From Nonomuraea thailandensis (GTDB taxonomy: Bacteria > Actinomycetota > Actinomycetes > Streptosporangiales > Streptosporangiaceae): 64,000 nucleotides of DNA. The position numbers and the translations under genes were made by a program. The notes below the pieces were generated by a model. It saw nothing but the letters and a program-made list of their open reading frames with translations. It was not told the DNA's origin and did not search any database. Below, piece by piece: positions 1 to 9,161 of this stretch; the stretch's first letter is position 1; every line of letters begins with the position of its first letter. The DNA is taken from positions 10,142,501 to 10,206,500 of the forward strand of contig NZ_JAMZEB010000002.1 in NCBI RefSeq assembly GCF_024172165.1. Reading direction: 5' to 3'.

Positions 1-1697
1 TGTGGGCGTTGTTCTTCGGCACGGCGGGCACGCCGGGGATGACACACCCGTTCGCGTTCACGATCGAGCGCAGCGACGGTTCGGGCAACATCTATCTGGA
101 GACGGCGGCGGCGGTGACCGCGTTCATCCTGGCCGGCCGGTACTTCGAGGCGCGGTCCAAGCGGCGGGCCGGGGCGGCGCTGCGGGCGTTGCTGGAGCTG
201 GGCGCCAAGGAGGTGGAGCTGGCCGACGGCCGGCGTGTCGGGGTCGAGCGGCTGAAGGCCGGGGACCGGTTCGTGGTCCGGCCGGGTGAGAAGATCGCCA
301 CGGACGGCGTGATCGAGGAGGGCGCCTCGGCGGTGGACGCCTCGATGCTGACCGGTGAGTCGGTGCCGGTGGAGGTGCGGCCTGGTGATGCGGTGGCCGG
401 GGCGACGGTGAACGCGGGCGGGCGGCTGGTCGTGCGGGCCACCCGGGTCGGCGCGGACACCCAGCTGGCGCAGATGGCCAGGCTGGTGGAGCAGGCGCAG
501 ACCGGTAAGGCGCAGGTGCAGCGGCTGGCCGATCGCATCTCGGGTGTTTTCGTGCCGATCGTGATCGCGCTGGCGCTGGGCACGCTGGGCTTCTGGCTGG
601 GCACCGGGGACGGGGTGGGGGCGGCGTTCACCGCGGCGGTGGCGGTGCTGATCATCGCCTGCCCGTGCGCGCTGGGGCTGGCCACGCCGACGGCGCTGCT
701 GGTGGGCACGGGGCGGGGCGCGCAGCTGGGCATCCTGATCAAGGGGCCGGAGGTGCTGGAGTCGACCCGCCGGATCGACACGGTGGTGCTGGACAAGACC
801 GGCACGGTCACCGAGGGCCGGATGACACTGACCGCGGTGCATCTGGCCGAGGGGGAGAGCCGTGAGCAGGTGCTGCGGCTGGCCGGGGCGCTGGAGCACG
901 CCTCGGAGCACCCGATCGCCCGGGCCATCGCCCGCGAGGCCCGCTCGGAGGCCACCGTCGAGGACTTCGCCAACGTCGAAGGGCTGGGCGTGCAGGGGAT
1001 CGTGGACGGACACGCGGTATTGGTCGGCCGCCCGCGGCTGCTGGCGGAGTGGTCGCAGCACCTGCCGGAGCAGCTGGAGCGGGCGCTGGAGGCCGAGCAG
1101 ACGGCCGGTCGCACGGCGGTGGCGGTCGGCTGGGACGGGCGGGCGCGTGCGGTGCTGGTGGTGGCCGACGTGGTCAAGCCGACCAGCGGGCAGGCGATCA
1201 CCCAGCTCAAGGGGCTGGGGCTGACGCCGGTCCTGCTGACCGGTGATCACGAGGCGGTCGCCAGAAGTGTCGCGGCCGAGGTGGGCATCGATGAGGTGAT
1301 CGCCGGGGTGCTGCCCGCCGGCAAGGTGGACGTGGTCAAGAGGCTGCAGGCCGAGGGCAAGGTCGTCGCCATGGTGGGCGACGGCGTCAACGACGCCGCC
1401 GCGCTGGCCCAGGCGGACCTGGGGCTGGCCATGGGCACCGGCACCGATGCCGCCATCGAGGCGAGTGATCTGACCTTGGTGCGGGGTGATCTGCGGGTGG
1501 CGGCGGATGCGATCCGGTTGTCGCGGCGCACGCTGTCAACGATCAAGGGCAACCTGTTCTGGGCCTTCGCCTACAACGTGGCGGCTCTGCCGCTGGCCGC
1601 GCTCGGCCTGCTGAACCCGATGATCGCGGGTGCGGCGATGGCGTTCTCCAGCGTCTTCGTGGTCAGCAACAGCCTGCGCCTGCGCCGCTTCACGTGA
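1..1697 (+). CDS. Cu(+)-transporting P1B-type ATPase, 3' part only
   Basis: ATP-driven export of Cu(+) across the plasma membrane. The gene enters from the left edge (first whole codon at base 3); about 564 residues remain, so the N-terminal metal-binding domain and first membrane helices lie outside. Visible in order: the actuator TGES motif (about base 351), the membrane CPC motif within CPCALGLATP (about 658), the phosphorylation motif DKTGT (about 791), the HP nucleotide-binding motif in EHPIARAIA (about 904) and the hinge GDGVNDAAAL (about 1378). The last helices carry YN and MxxSS signatures (YNVAALPLA, MAFSSVF), which in this family indicate the Cu(+) subgroup. The PCu(A)C/DyP copper genes lie 7 kb to the right. 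Its 3' end overlaps the convergent MFS gene by 162 bp. Confidence 0.93.
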   Translation, partial: WALFFGTAGTPGMTHPFAFTIERSDGSGNIYLETAAAVTAFILAGRYFEARSKRRAGAALRALLELGAKEVELADGRRVGVERLKAGDRFVVRPGEKIATDGVIEEGASAVDASMLTGESVPVEVRPGDAVAGATVNAGGRLVVRATRVGADTQLAQMARLVEQAQTGKAQVQRLADRISGVFVPIVIALALGTLGFWLGTGDGVGAAFTAAVAVLIIACPCALGLATPTALLVGTGRGAQLGILIKGPEVLESTRRIDTVVLDKTGTVTEGRMTLTAVHLAEGESREQVLRLAGALEHASEHPIARAIAREARSEATVEDFANVEGLGVQGIVDGHAVLVGRPRLLAEWSQHLPEQLERALEAEQTAGRTAVAVGWDGRARAVLVVADVVKPTSGQAITQLKGLGLTPVLLTGDHEAVARSVAAEVGIDEVIAGVLPAGKVDVVKRLQAEGKVVAMVGDGVNDAAALAQADLGLAMGTGTDAAIEASDLTLVRGDLRVAADAIRLSRRTLSTIKGNLFWAFAYNVAALPLAALGLLNPMIAGAAMAFSSVFVVSNSLRLRRFT

Positions 1698-2843
1698 AAC
1701 ACGGGCCCACCTGACGGCCGGCGCCATCACGGCGCCGGCCGTCACGAACATGGCGCCCACCACCAGCCAGCCCAGCGTCCCGCCGCCGAGCACGAGCGCG
1801 GTGAGCACGACCGGCCCGAGCATCCTGGCCACCGCCACCCCGGTGCCGAAGAAGGCCTGGTACTGCCCCTGCCGGTCGTCGGGCGCCAGCGCGAAACCGA
1901 TCTCCCAGCCTCCCGAGGCCAGCAACATCTCCCCCGCCACCAGCAGGGCCGCCGCCACCAGCAGGAACACCCACCCGTACGGGCTGAGCGCGAACACCCC
2001 GCAGGCCAGCAGCATCAGCAGCCCGGCCTGCCGCATCGCCGCCGAGGCGTCCCGCAGCCCCTTCACCCGCCTGGCCACCCGTACCTGGAAGAGCACCACG
2101 CCACCGGTGTTGATCAGCAGCAGGACGGAGACCACCCAGGTGGGCGCGTCGGTGCGTGAGGCCACCCACAGCGGCACGACCACGCTCAGCAGCGGCATGT
2201 AGAACAACATCACCGCGTTGATCAGCGTGACGAGCGCGTAGGGCCGGTCGCGCAGCACGGCCAGCCGGGGTCCGGACGGCGCGGGCGCGGGCCGTACGGC
2301 GGGCAGGCGCAGCAGCAGGGCGGCGGCGCCGAGGAAGGTCAGCGCGTCGAGGGTGAACACCGCCAGATATCCCTCCCGCGTGCCGAGGGACAGGGCGAGC
2401 CCGCCCAGCGCCGCGCCGGTGGCCAGCCCGCCGTTCAGCGTGGCCTGGAGCACCGCCCGGACGCGGGTCCGCTCGGCGGGCGGGATCAGGGCGGCGAGCA
2501 GGGCCTGGCGGGCGGCCGACAGGCCGGTCTGGGCGGTGCCGTACAGGCAGGCCACCAGGGCGAACGCGGCGAACGAGCGCGCGAACAGGAAGCCGGCGAC
2601 CGCCACGGCGGTCGTGACGGCGAGCAGCACCGCGACGCCGCGCGGGCCGCGCCGGTCCGCGAGGTGGCCGAGCGGTACGCCGGCGACGGATCCGACACCC
2701 CAGCCCAGCGTGAGACCGAGGCCGATCTGGGCGGCCGACAGGCCGACGATGTCGGAGAAGTAGAAGGCGGAGGTGACGAGGTAGACGCCGTCCCCGATGG
2801 AGCTGACCAGCTGCGCGTGTGCCAGGATCCGCCGATGTCTCAT
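1536..2843 (-). CDS. MFS transporter, probably controlled by the divergent MocR gene
   Basis: Major facilitator superfamily protein of about 435 residues with about 10-12 hydrophobic segments. A conserved loop motif GHLADRRGPRG follows the second helix. I chose ATG at 2843 (MRHRRILAH) because helix 1 follows directly; an upstream start would add 27 residues lacking membrane character. The gene diverges from a MocR-type regulator across 67 bp, so it is the likely target. Substrate is unknown. The last 50 or so residues are charged, not membrane-like, and are read antisense through the 3' end of the copper ATPase gene. This suggests the native stop was lost or the tail is non-functional. Confidence 0.85.
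   Translation of the reverse strand: MRHRRILAHAQLVSSIGDGVYLVTSAFYFSDIVGLSAAQIGLGLTLGWGVGSVAGVPLGHLADRRGPRGVAVLLAVTTAVAVAGFLFARSFAAFALVACLYGTAQTGLSAARQALLAALIPPAERTRVRAVLQATLNGGLATGAALGGLALSLGTREGYLAVFTLDALTFLGAAALLLRLPAVRPAPAPSGPRLAVLRDRPYALVTLINAVMLFYMPLLSVVVPLWVASRTDAPTWVVSVLLLINTGGVVLFQVRVARRVKGLRDASAAMRQAGLLMLLACGVFALSPYGWVFLLVAAALLVAGEMLLASGGWEIGFALAPDDRQGQYQAFFGTGVAVARMLGPVVLTALVLGGGTLGWLVVGAMFVTAGAVMAPAVRWARVSREAAQAQAVADHEDAGERHRRTRDHRVQQAERGQRQSRHVVGEGPEQVALDR
1687..1700. promoter_or_regulatory. parS-like site with one mismatch
   Basis: GCTTCACGTGAAAC differs at one base from the parS sequence GTTTCACGTGAAAC found four times behind parB in this window. It spans the stop codon of the copper ATPase. 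ParB binding is inference. Confidence 0.5.
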
Positions 2844-2910
2844 AGGCTCATCCTCGTCCTGGACTTGTCCCGAGATAAGCTCCAATTTCCGGCAAGTTGA
2901 TTGGGCCAAG

Positions 2911-4296
2911 ATGGACCTGCACATCAGCCTCGACGGCCGCCGTGACCTGGCCGCACAGGTCTACCGTCAGCTCCTCGACGCGATACTCGACGGCCGCCTC
3001 AGGGAGGGCGAGCGCCTCCCCCCGACCAGGGAGCTGGCCCGCCGCCTCGACATCTCCAGGAACACGGTCGCCCTCGCCTACGACCGCCTGGTCGCCGACG
3101 GGTTCCTGGTGGGGCGGGCCGGTGCGGGCACGTTCGTGTCGGGGGAGCCGGTCAGGGGGCGGGCCGCGCCGAAGGGCGTCGTCCGCCCGCGCCCGGTCTG
3201 GCAGAACCTTGAGCCGCCGGCGAGGATGACCCCCGCCCGGTACGACTTCCGCGTCGGCGTCCCCGACGCCCGCCTGTTCCCCATGGAGACCTGGCGCCGC
3301 CTGGTGGCCCGCGAGTTGCGGACGAGCCTGGCGGGGTACGGCGACCCTGCCGGGCACGAGCCGCTGCGCGCGGCCATCTCCCGTCACATCGGCCTGAGCC
3401 GCTCGGTCCACGCGGGCCCGGCCGACGTGCTGATCACCAACGGCGCCCAGCAGGCGCTGGACCTCATCGGCCGGGTCCTGATCGAGCCGGGCACCGTCGT
3501 CGCCGTCGAGGAGCCCGGCTATCCCCCGGCCCGCCTGCTGTTCCGCTCGCTCGGCGCCCGGATCGCGAGCGTTCCGGTGGACGGCGAGGGCATCGACGTC
3601 CGGGCCGTCCCCGGCACTGCCAAGATCGTGTACGTGACGCCGTCGCACCAGTTCCCGCTGGGCACGCCCATGTCGCCGGCCCGCCGCGCCGCCCTGCTGG
3701 CCTGGGCCGAGCGCCGCAGGGCGGTGGTGATCGAGGACGACTACGACAGCGAGTTCCGCTTCGGCGAGCGCCCGCTGGAGCCGCTGCAGAGCCTGGACAG
3801 GGCCGGGCGCGTCATCTACGTCGGCTCGTTCTCCAAGACGCTGCTGCCCATGCTGAGGATGGGCTTCCTGGTGGCCCCCGCCTCGCTGACGCCGGCGCTG
3901 ACCGCGGCCAGGCACCTGTCCGACTGGCACGGCGAGGTGCCGACGCAGGCGGCGCTGGCCCGCTTCATCGACGAGGGCCTGCTGGCCAGGCACATCAGGA
4001 AGGCCACCCGCGAGTACGCCGCCAGGCACGCGCTGATCGCCGAAGCCCTGGCCGCCGACGAGCGGGTGCGGCTGGTGCCGTCCACGGCGGGCCTGCACCT
4101 GTGCGCGCTGGGCGCGTCCGTGCGTGCCGCGCCCGGCCTCGCGGTGGAGCACCTGGAGGCGTACTGCGGCCAGAGCCCGCCGCAGCGCGGCCTGGTGCTG
4201 GGTTACGGCGGGATCGGCAGGGACGCCCTCCCGGAGGGGCTGCGCCTGCTCAGATCACGGATCTCGGCGGCGCCGGACCGAGCCCCGCTCCCCTGA
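2911..4296 (+). CDS. MocR/PdxR-type regulator (GntR DNA-binding domain fused to aminotransferase fold)
   Basis: A 461-residue PLP-binding transcription factor. Residues about 8-75 form a GntR-type winged helix (LPPTRELARRLDISRNTVA). Residues about 110-455 have the class I aminotransferase fold, with EDDYDSEFRF and the PLP-lysine segment SFSKTLLP (Lys309). Length is normal for MocR proteins. ATG 2911 begins MDLHISLDG just ahead of the winged helix; longer starts read through the divergent promoter. It faces the MFS gene across 67 bp, so it probably controls that transporter. PdxR, which activates pyridoxal synthesis genes, is one member of the family, but no pdx genes are nearby. The stop codon lies in a 48-bp tandem repeat. 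Confidence 0.92.
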   Translation: MDLHISLDGRRDLAAQVYRQLLDAILDGRLREGERLPPTRELARRLDISRNTVALAYDRLVADGFLVGRAGAGTFVSGEPVRGRAAPKGVVRPRPVWQNLEPPARMTPARYDFRVGVPDARLFPMETWRRLVARELRTSLAGYGDPAGHEPLRAAISRHIGLSRSVHAGPADVLITNGAQQALDLIGRVLIEPGTVVAVEEPGYPPARLLFRSLGARIASVPVDGEGIDVRAVPGTAKIVYVTPSHQFPLGTPMSPARRAALLAWAERRRAVVIEDDYDSEFRFGERPLEPLQSLDRAGRVIYVGSFSKTLLPMLRMGFLVAPASLTPALTAARHLSDWHGEVPTQAALARFIDEGLLARHIRKATREYAARHALIAEALAADERVRLVPSTAGLHLCALGASVRAAPGLAVEHLEAYCGQSPPQRGLVLGYGGIGRDALPEGLRLLRSRISAAPDRAPLP

Positions 4297-4400
4297 CGCC
4301 TACGGATGTCAGCGGCTCCACAACCGCCGGCCCCGCTCCCCTGGCGCCTACGGATGTCGGCGGCTCCAGAACCGCCGGCTCCGCTCCCCTGACAGCTCCG
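4283..4400. repeat. 48-bp tandem repeat, about 2.4 copies, over two convergent gene ends
   Basis: Units begin at 4283, 4331 and (partial) 4379, each starting C(C/T)CCGCTCCCCTG. The first two are almost identical over 48 bp. The MocR stop codon is in unit 1 and the universal-stress-protein stop in unit 2. The period is a multiple of three, so frame is kept. Confidence 0.9.
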
Positions 4401-4866
4401 GGTCGTCGGGGGGCGACGGCTGCTGCACGATCACGACGGTCGTGCGGGCGTGCCGCGCGCAGTACATGCTGGTCGAGGGCAGGAAGATGCGGCTGAGCAG
4501 GCCGCGGCGGCCCCGCCCGAGCACGAGCAGGTCGCCCTCCCTCGCCAGGTCGACGAGGTGATAGCCGGGGTCGCCGACCCGGCCCACCGCGAACGTCGTC
4601 AGGTCGTCGGGCACCCCGCCCGCGACGTCCTCGAACGCGCTCGTGATCACCTCGGTGCAGCGCGCCTCCTCGCCCACCCTGACCGCGTGCTGCACGGGCA
4701 GCGCCTCGGGAAAAGGATGGACGGGTGCGCGACTGACATGCACGGCCACGAGAGCCATCCGGTGCAGCCTGGCCGCGCCGATGGCCCAGGCCAGCGCCCA
4801 GCGCGCGGCCGGGGATTCGTCGACCCCCACGATCAGCCGCGCACCGCCGGGCAGATCCTGTTCCAC
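4348..4866 (-). CDS. Universal stress protein (UspA family)
   Basis: A 172-residue single-domain Usp protein, probably a cytoplasmic ATP-binding stress or dormancy factor. It begins with strand-helix GVDESPAARWALAWAI and ends in the nucleotide-loop region LGRGRRGLLSR followed by STSMYCARHA. This approximates the G2xG9xG(S/T) pattern but has T-S in place of the final G-S. I chose GTG 4866 because AGGAGG lies four bases upstream; the long reading frame before it is antisense to the LuxR locus. The C-terminal codons fall within the 48-bp tandem repeat. It stands alone, convergent with the MocR gene. Confidence 0.9.
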   Translation of the reverse strand: MEQDLPGGARLIVGVDESPAARWALAWAIGAARLHRMALVAVHVSRAPVHPFPEALPVQHAVRVGEEARCTEVITSAFEDVAGGVPDDLTTFAVGRVGDPGYHLVDLAREGDLLVLGRGRRGLLSRIFLPSTSMYCARHARTTVVIVQQPSPPDDPELSGERSRRFWSRRHP

Positions 4867-4974
4867 GGTGCCTCCTGTCGAAGTACGACCATAGTGCGCC
4901 ACCGTGCTGGTTACCGGGAGGTGGCACTTTGCGAACTCTGGAGTCCCTTCCGAATGCGGGCATAGCATGCGGGG

Positions 4975-6253
4975 GTGGAACGCGGGTGGGTGCGCCCCCG
5001 TCCCGCCCTCGACCGGCGGCTCGACGGGGCGCTGACACACAGGCTCACCTGCCTCGTGGCGACCACGGGCTACGGCAAGTCCACCGCGCTGACCGGCTGG
5101 GGCCAGGCCGTGGGCGCGGTGCTGCACCGGCTCGGGCCCGCCGACCGCGACCTGCCCACGCTGGCGGGCACGGTGGCGGCGGCCCTGTCGGCGAAGGTGC
5201 CCGGCCTGCCCGCCGACCTGCTGACGGCCGCCGCGGCTCCGCTCGGGCCCGACGCCGACGAGCTGTCGAAGGCGGCGGCGCTGGCGGGCGCGCTGGCCGA
5301 GGCTCTCGCGCAGCGGCTGCGGCGGGGGCTGGTGCTGGTGTTCGACGGCATCGAGGCCATCGCGGGCGCGGCCGGTCCCGTGCGGTACGTGGAGACGCTG
5401 GTCCGCGCGGCGCCCCGCCACCTGCATCTCGTCACGGCGTCGCGGGCGCCGCTGCCGTTCCCCACCGCCCGGCTGCGCCAGGACCACGACGTGCTCGACC
5501 TCGACGCCGGCGACCTTTCGCTGACCCCGGACGAGACCGCCGCGTGGGCCCGCGCACTGCTGGGCGAGGCGGGCGCGGACATCGCCGCCGAGCTGCACCG
5601 TACGTGCGGCGGCTGGCCCGCGGCCGTGCAGGCGGCGCTCGACGCGCTGGCCCGCGAGGACCCGGCCACCTGGCGCGGCGTCGTGGCCGGTCTGACGGCC
5701 AACTCGGCCACGCTCGAGCGCCTCACGCTGGCGGCGTTCAAGGACCTGCCCCCGGCCATGCGCGAGCTGCTGCGTGCCGCCACCGTGCTGCCGGTGCTGA
5801 CCTCCGGCCTGGCCGCCACGCTCGGCGCGCCGCCCGACACGGTGGACGCGCTGGCGAGCCGGGGCCTGTTCCTCGAGCCGGCCGGGCCCGACGGCCACCG
5901 GCTCACCGCGACGGCCGACGCTGTACGCGGCCGAGGCCACCGCCCACGAGGCGGCCGCCCACCACGACGCGGGCCGGGGCCGCCTGGCCAGGAGCGCGCG
6001 GGCGCGGGCGGGCGCGCTGGCCAGGCTCTGCCCGGGCGTCTCGACTCCGGCGCTGGTCGAGCTGGCCACGCCCGAGCTGACGCCGCGGCAGCGGGAGATC
6101 CTGCAGCTCGCCGCGACCGGGCTGACGAACAGGGAGATCGCCGACCGGCTGACGTTGTCCAGGCGGACGGCGGCGAACCACCTGCAGGCCGCCTACGACA
6201 AGCTCGGCGTGAACGACCGTACCCAGGTGGGTCGCCTGCTGGAGGCGTTGTAG
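4975..6253 (+). pseudogene. LuxR-type (MalT/LAL-like) regulator, internally deleted and frameshifted
   Basis: The first frame (4975 to about 5920) encodes an STAND-type ATPase start with Walker A TTGYGKST near residue 34 and the AAA-like segment up to FLEPAGPDGHRL. The second frame (about 5921-6253) encodes a helical tail (LYAAEATAHEAAAHH) and a C-terminal LuxR HTH (ELTPRQREILQLAATGLTNREIADRL), ending in TAG 6251. The frames differ, so no single product contains both. Joined they give about 425 residues, whereas this family is usually about 800-950, so most of the TPR-like middle is missing. The simplest reading is one deletion near 5920. A sequencing error could explain the frameshift but not the missing length. 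Confidence 0.8.
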
Positions 6254-6256
6254 GTC

Positions 6257-7000
6257 TCAGACCAGCTTGAGCAGCCCGTCGTACAGGGTCTCCCGCTCCC
6301 CCGCGGTCAGCGCCCGGTACGGCGCGGCCGCCCGCAGGTTCGTCTCCGCCTCGATGCCGGCGCGCAGCGGGCCGTCCGGCAGTCCGACGATCCCGGCCGC
6401 GGACAGGCCCGCCGCCTGCCAGGCCGCGGCGTGGGCGTCGGCGCGGTGGTAGCGGACGACGGCGAGCCGGTTGAACAGCAGCAGCCCCGGTGCCGCCCCC
6501 TCCGGCTCGTACGGCGGCGCCACCAGCTCCAGCGCCCCGCCCGGCAGCCGCTCGGCCGCCCGGAGCACCCGGGCCGTGAACCCGGCGAGACCGGGCACGT
6601 CGTGGGCCGCCCAGACGCGCCCGGCCGTGGCGGCGTGCACGTCGTACAGCCGGTGCACGAACTCCAGGCCCCTGCCCGTCAGCCGGAGTGTGCCGTCGCC
6701 GTCCTCGGCCAGGGTCCCCTGGCTCAGGTGCTCCTGGAGGTCGCGCTCGCGGGCCGCCGCGTCGCCGTACCGGTCGATGACGGCCAGGGCCTCGCGGGTC
6801 AGCGGGCGGAGGGGGAGTGTGAAGCGCAGGTCGGAGAGCAGGCCGGGGGTCACGGCCGAGGTCTCGGCGAGCTCGGCGACGGCTCTGGCGGCCGAGGCGT
6901 GCACGTTGACGAGGGCTGCGCCGATGACCGGGGCGATGGCCGCCGCAAATTCCGACAGGTCCTGAAATTTCGGCATTGCGTTGATTATGGGGTCGTCCAT
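6257..7000 (-). CDS. Hypothetical protein with winged-helix-like region
   Basis: A 247-residue soluble protein I cannot assign with certainty. ATG 7000 starts MDDPIINAMPKF; the longer frame upstream is antisense to the MFS gene. Residues about 55-115 resemble a MarR-like winged helix (LRPLTREALAVIDRYG, then GTLRLTGRGLEFVHRLYDVH). The C-terminal half contains RYHRADAHAAAWQAAGL, reminiscent of helical segments in SCO6745-like actinobacterial proteins, but the match is weak. It diverges from the MFS gene at 7109 across 108 bp, so regulation of that transporter is possible. Its stop is only 4 bp from the LuxR remnant stop. Confidence 0.6.
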   Translation of the reverse strand: MDDPIINAMPKFQDLSEFAAAIAPVIGAALVNVHASAARAVAELAETSAVTPGLLSDLRFTLPLRPLTREALAVIDRYGDAAARERDLQEHLSQGTLAEDGDGTLRLTGRGLEFVHRLYDVHAATAGRVWAAHDVPGLAGFTARVLRAAERLPGGALELVAPPYEPEGAAPGLLLFNRLAVVRYHRADAHAAAWQAAGLSAAGIVGLPDGPLRAGIEAETNLRAAAPYRALTAGERETLYDGLLKLV

Positions 7001-7108
7001 AGCGGATCCGCAGGGAATCGTAACGGCCCGGCTCCAGGGTGAGGTCAACCGTCCGGCGTGCGGCGGTGTTCTTCTCGCCGCCCCGTCCCCTCCTCTGCCT
7101 GGAGTCAC

Positions 7109-8479
7109 ATGTCCACGCGTTGGGCCGCTCTGCCCGTGCTGCTGGTCGCGGTGTTCGTGACCACGCTCGACTTCTACGTCGCGAACCTGGCCGTGCCCTC
7201 CATCCGCGCCGACCTGGGCGCGGGCGACGCCGCCGTGCAGCTCGTCGTCGCCGGGTACGGGCTGGCGTACGCGGCCGGGCTCGTCGTCTCCGGACGGCTC
7301 GGCGACCTGTACGGGCACCGGCGGATGTTCGCGGCGGGGCTGGCGCTGTTCACGCTGGCCTCGGCCGGGTGCGGGCTGGCCACCGGCACGACCACGCTGG
7401 TGGCGGCCAGGGTCGGGCAGGGCGTCGCCGCCGCGCTGCTCGCACCCCAGGTCCTCGCCCTGCTCGGCCTGCTGTACCGGGGGGCCGCGCGCGCCAGGGC
7501 CTTCGGCTGGTACGGCACCGCCGTCGGCCTGGCCGGGCTCAGCGGCCAGGTGATCGGCGGGCTGGTGGTGGCCGCCGACCCGATGGGGCTGGGCTGGCGG
7601 GCCTGCTTCCTGGTCAACGTCCCGGTCTGCCTGGCAGCCCTGGCCCTGACCGGCCGCCTGCTCCCCCGCGCCACGCCTCCATCGCTCCCCCGCGATCTCG
7701 ACCTCGGCGGGGCGGCGCTGGTCACCGCCGGGCTGGTGGCCGTGGTGCTGCCGCTGGCCGAGGGGCGGGAGCAGGGGTGGCCCTGGTGGACGTGGGCGTG
7801 CCTGGGCGCCGCGCCGCTGCTGCTGGGCGCGTTCGGGTGGCGGCAGCGACGGCTGGCCGCCCGGGGGCGGGTGCCGCTGCTGGAGCTGGGCGTGTTCAGG
7901 GAGAAGGGGTTCGCCTGGGGACTGGTGGCGGTGGGGCTGCTGTTCGGCACGTCGGCGGGGTTGTCGTTCGTGCTCGCCCTCTACCTTCAGGACGGGCTCG
8001 GGCTGACGCCGCTGGCCGCCGCGGCCGTGTGCACGGCGCTGAACGCCGGCTTCTTCGCGGCCTCGCTCCGTCCCGGGCGGTTCGGGGCGCCGGTGCTGGT
8101 CGGGGGGCTGGTGCTGGTGCATCAGGCGATGGGTGCGGGGCCGTTGGCGCTGGGACTTGCGCTGCTGGTGACGGGGGCCGGGATGGGGTGGCTGATGCCG
8201 CCGCTGCTGTCCTCGGTCCTGGCGTCCGTACGTCCTGAGCGATCGGCCGCCGCGGCAGGGGTGCTCGGCACCGTGCAGGAAGCCGGGGGAGTGCTCGGCG
8301 GGACCGTCGCCGGGGCGGTGTTCTTCGCGGCGCTGGACGGCGGATGGGACGCGGCGGCGCGGGCCGGGCTGATGGTGCTGGTCGTGGCGTCGCTGGGGGT
8401 GCTCGCCCATGCGGCGACACGCCGTCCGGTGCATGAGGGCGATCGCACGAGGCGCGAGGCTCGGGGCAGTTTCACGTGA
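7109..8479 (+). CDS. DHA2-type MFS drug transporter
   Basis: A 456-residue proton-coupled multidrug-type exporter. The N-terminus LLVAVFVTTLDFYVANLAVPSI is the DHA2 helix-1 signature with the acidic D. The loop motif GRLGDLYGHRRM follows helix 2, and about 13-14 hydrophobic segments are present. ATG 7109 has GGAG four bases upstream; earlier in-frame starts give non-membrane sequence. The substrate cannot be read from sequence. The divergent hypothetical gene at 6257-7000 is a candidate regulator. A parS-like sequence lies at its 3' end. Confidence 0.9.
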   Translation: MSTRWAALPVLLVAVFVTTLDFYVANLAVPSIRADLGAGDAAVQLVVAGYGLAYAAGLVVSGRLGDLYGHRRMFAAGLALFTLASAGCGLATGTTTLVAARVGQGVAAALLAPQVLALLGLLYRGAARARAFGWYGTAVGLAGLSGQVIGGLVVAADPMGLGWRACFLVNVPVCLAALALTGRLLPRATPPSLPRDLDLGGAALVTAGLVAVVLPLAEGREQGWPWWTWACLGAAPLLLGAFGWRQRRLAARGRVPLLELGVFREKGFAWGLVAVGLLFGTSAGLSFVLALYLQDGLGLTPLAAAAVCTALNAGFFAASLRPGRFGAPVLVGGLVLVHQAMGAGPLALGLALLVTGAGMGWLMPPLLSSVLASVRPERSAAAAGVLGTVQEAGGVLGGTVAGAVFFAALDGGWDAAARAGLMVLVVASLGVLAHAATRRPVHEGDRTRREARGSFT

Positions 8480-8482
8480 AGC
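8469..8482. promoter_or_regulatory. parS-like site with one mismatch
   Basis: GTTTCACGTGAAGC differs at one base from parS. It lies at the stop codon of the MFS gene, as the 1687 site does for the copper ATPase. ParB binding is inference. Confidence 0.5.
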
Positions 8483-8528
8483 ACGATCGGGTGTGCCGAC
8501 CGGCGGGACGGCGTGGAATGCTGGGCGG

Positions 8529-9065
8529 GTGACGCTGCCGTTCCGTCTCGCCCGCACCGCGGTGTTCGCCGTGGTGTGCCTCGGGCTGGGCGTGGCGGCG
8601 CACGTGCTCGGCGGCGCGTCCGTGCCGGTGCCGGCCATGGCGGCGGCGCTCGGGCTGGCGTTCGCGGCGGCGTATCCGCTGTCGGGGCGCGAGCGGTCGT
8701 TCGCGGCGATCCTGTCGCTGCTCGCCGGCTTACAGGTGATCCTGCACCTGCTGTTCTCGCTGTCCCACGCCGCCTCGCCGCACGCGCTGGCCGGTCACCT
8801 CCACTCGGGGCTGGTGCCGGACCTGGGCATGCTGGTCGCGCACGGCTGGGCGGTCGGCATGTCCGCGTTGTGGCTGGCGCGGGGCGAGGCCGCCCTGTGG
8901 GGGCTGCTGCGCCGGCTGGCGGTACGGCTGCTGGTCATCCGGCTGCCGCTGCTCACCACTCCTTTCTCCACGCCCCTGTGCACGACCGAGCCGCCCGTGT
9001 TGCGCTCGGCCGTGCTGCGGCACGTCGTCAGCAGGAGGGGCCCGCCGCGGGCCATCGCCGCCTGA
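8529..9065 (+). CDS. Integral membrane protein upstream of copper chaperone gene
   Basis: A 178-residue protein with about four hydrophobic helices and His-containing segments (VILHLLFSLSHAASPHALAGHLH), followed by a basic tail. I recognise no named family, but similar small membrane proteins occur beside PCu(A)C genes in actinomycetes. The His/Met-bearing segments would suit metal handling; this is inference. I chose GTG 8529 because the longer frame overlaps the previous gene and is not membrane-like. It lies 96 bp before the lipoprotein copper chaperone, with which it may be transcribed. Confidence 0.7.
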   Translation: MTLPFRLARTAVFAVVCLGLGVAAHVLGGASVPVPAMAAALGLAFAAAYPLSGRERSFAAILSLLAGLQVILHLLFSLSHAASPHALAGHLHSGLVPDLGMLVAHGWAVGMSALWLARGEAALWGLLRRLAVRLLVIRLPLLTTPFSTPLCTTEPPVLRSAVLRHVVSRRGPPRAIAA

Positions 9066-9161
9066 CCTCCGGGTCGGGCGAGACGTCTCCCCTGTTCAGA
9101 CGACCCCCGCCGCCCGGCAAGGGCCGCTTCGGCATGCCGGGCGGAGAAAGGCGATCCCATC

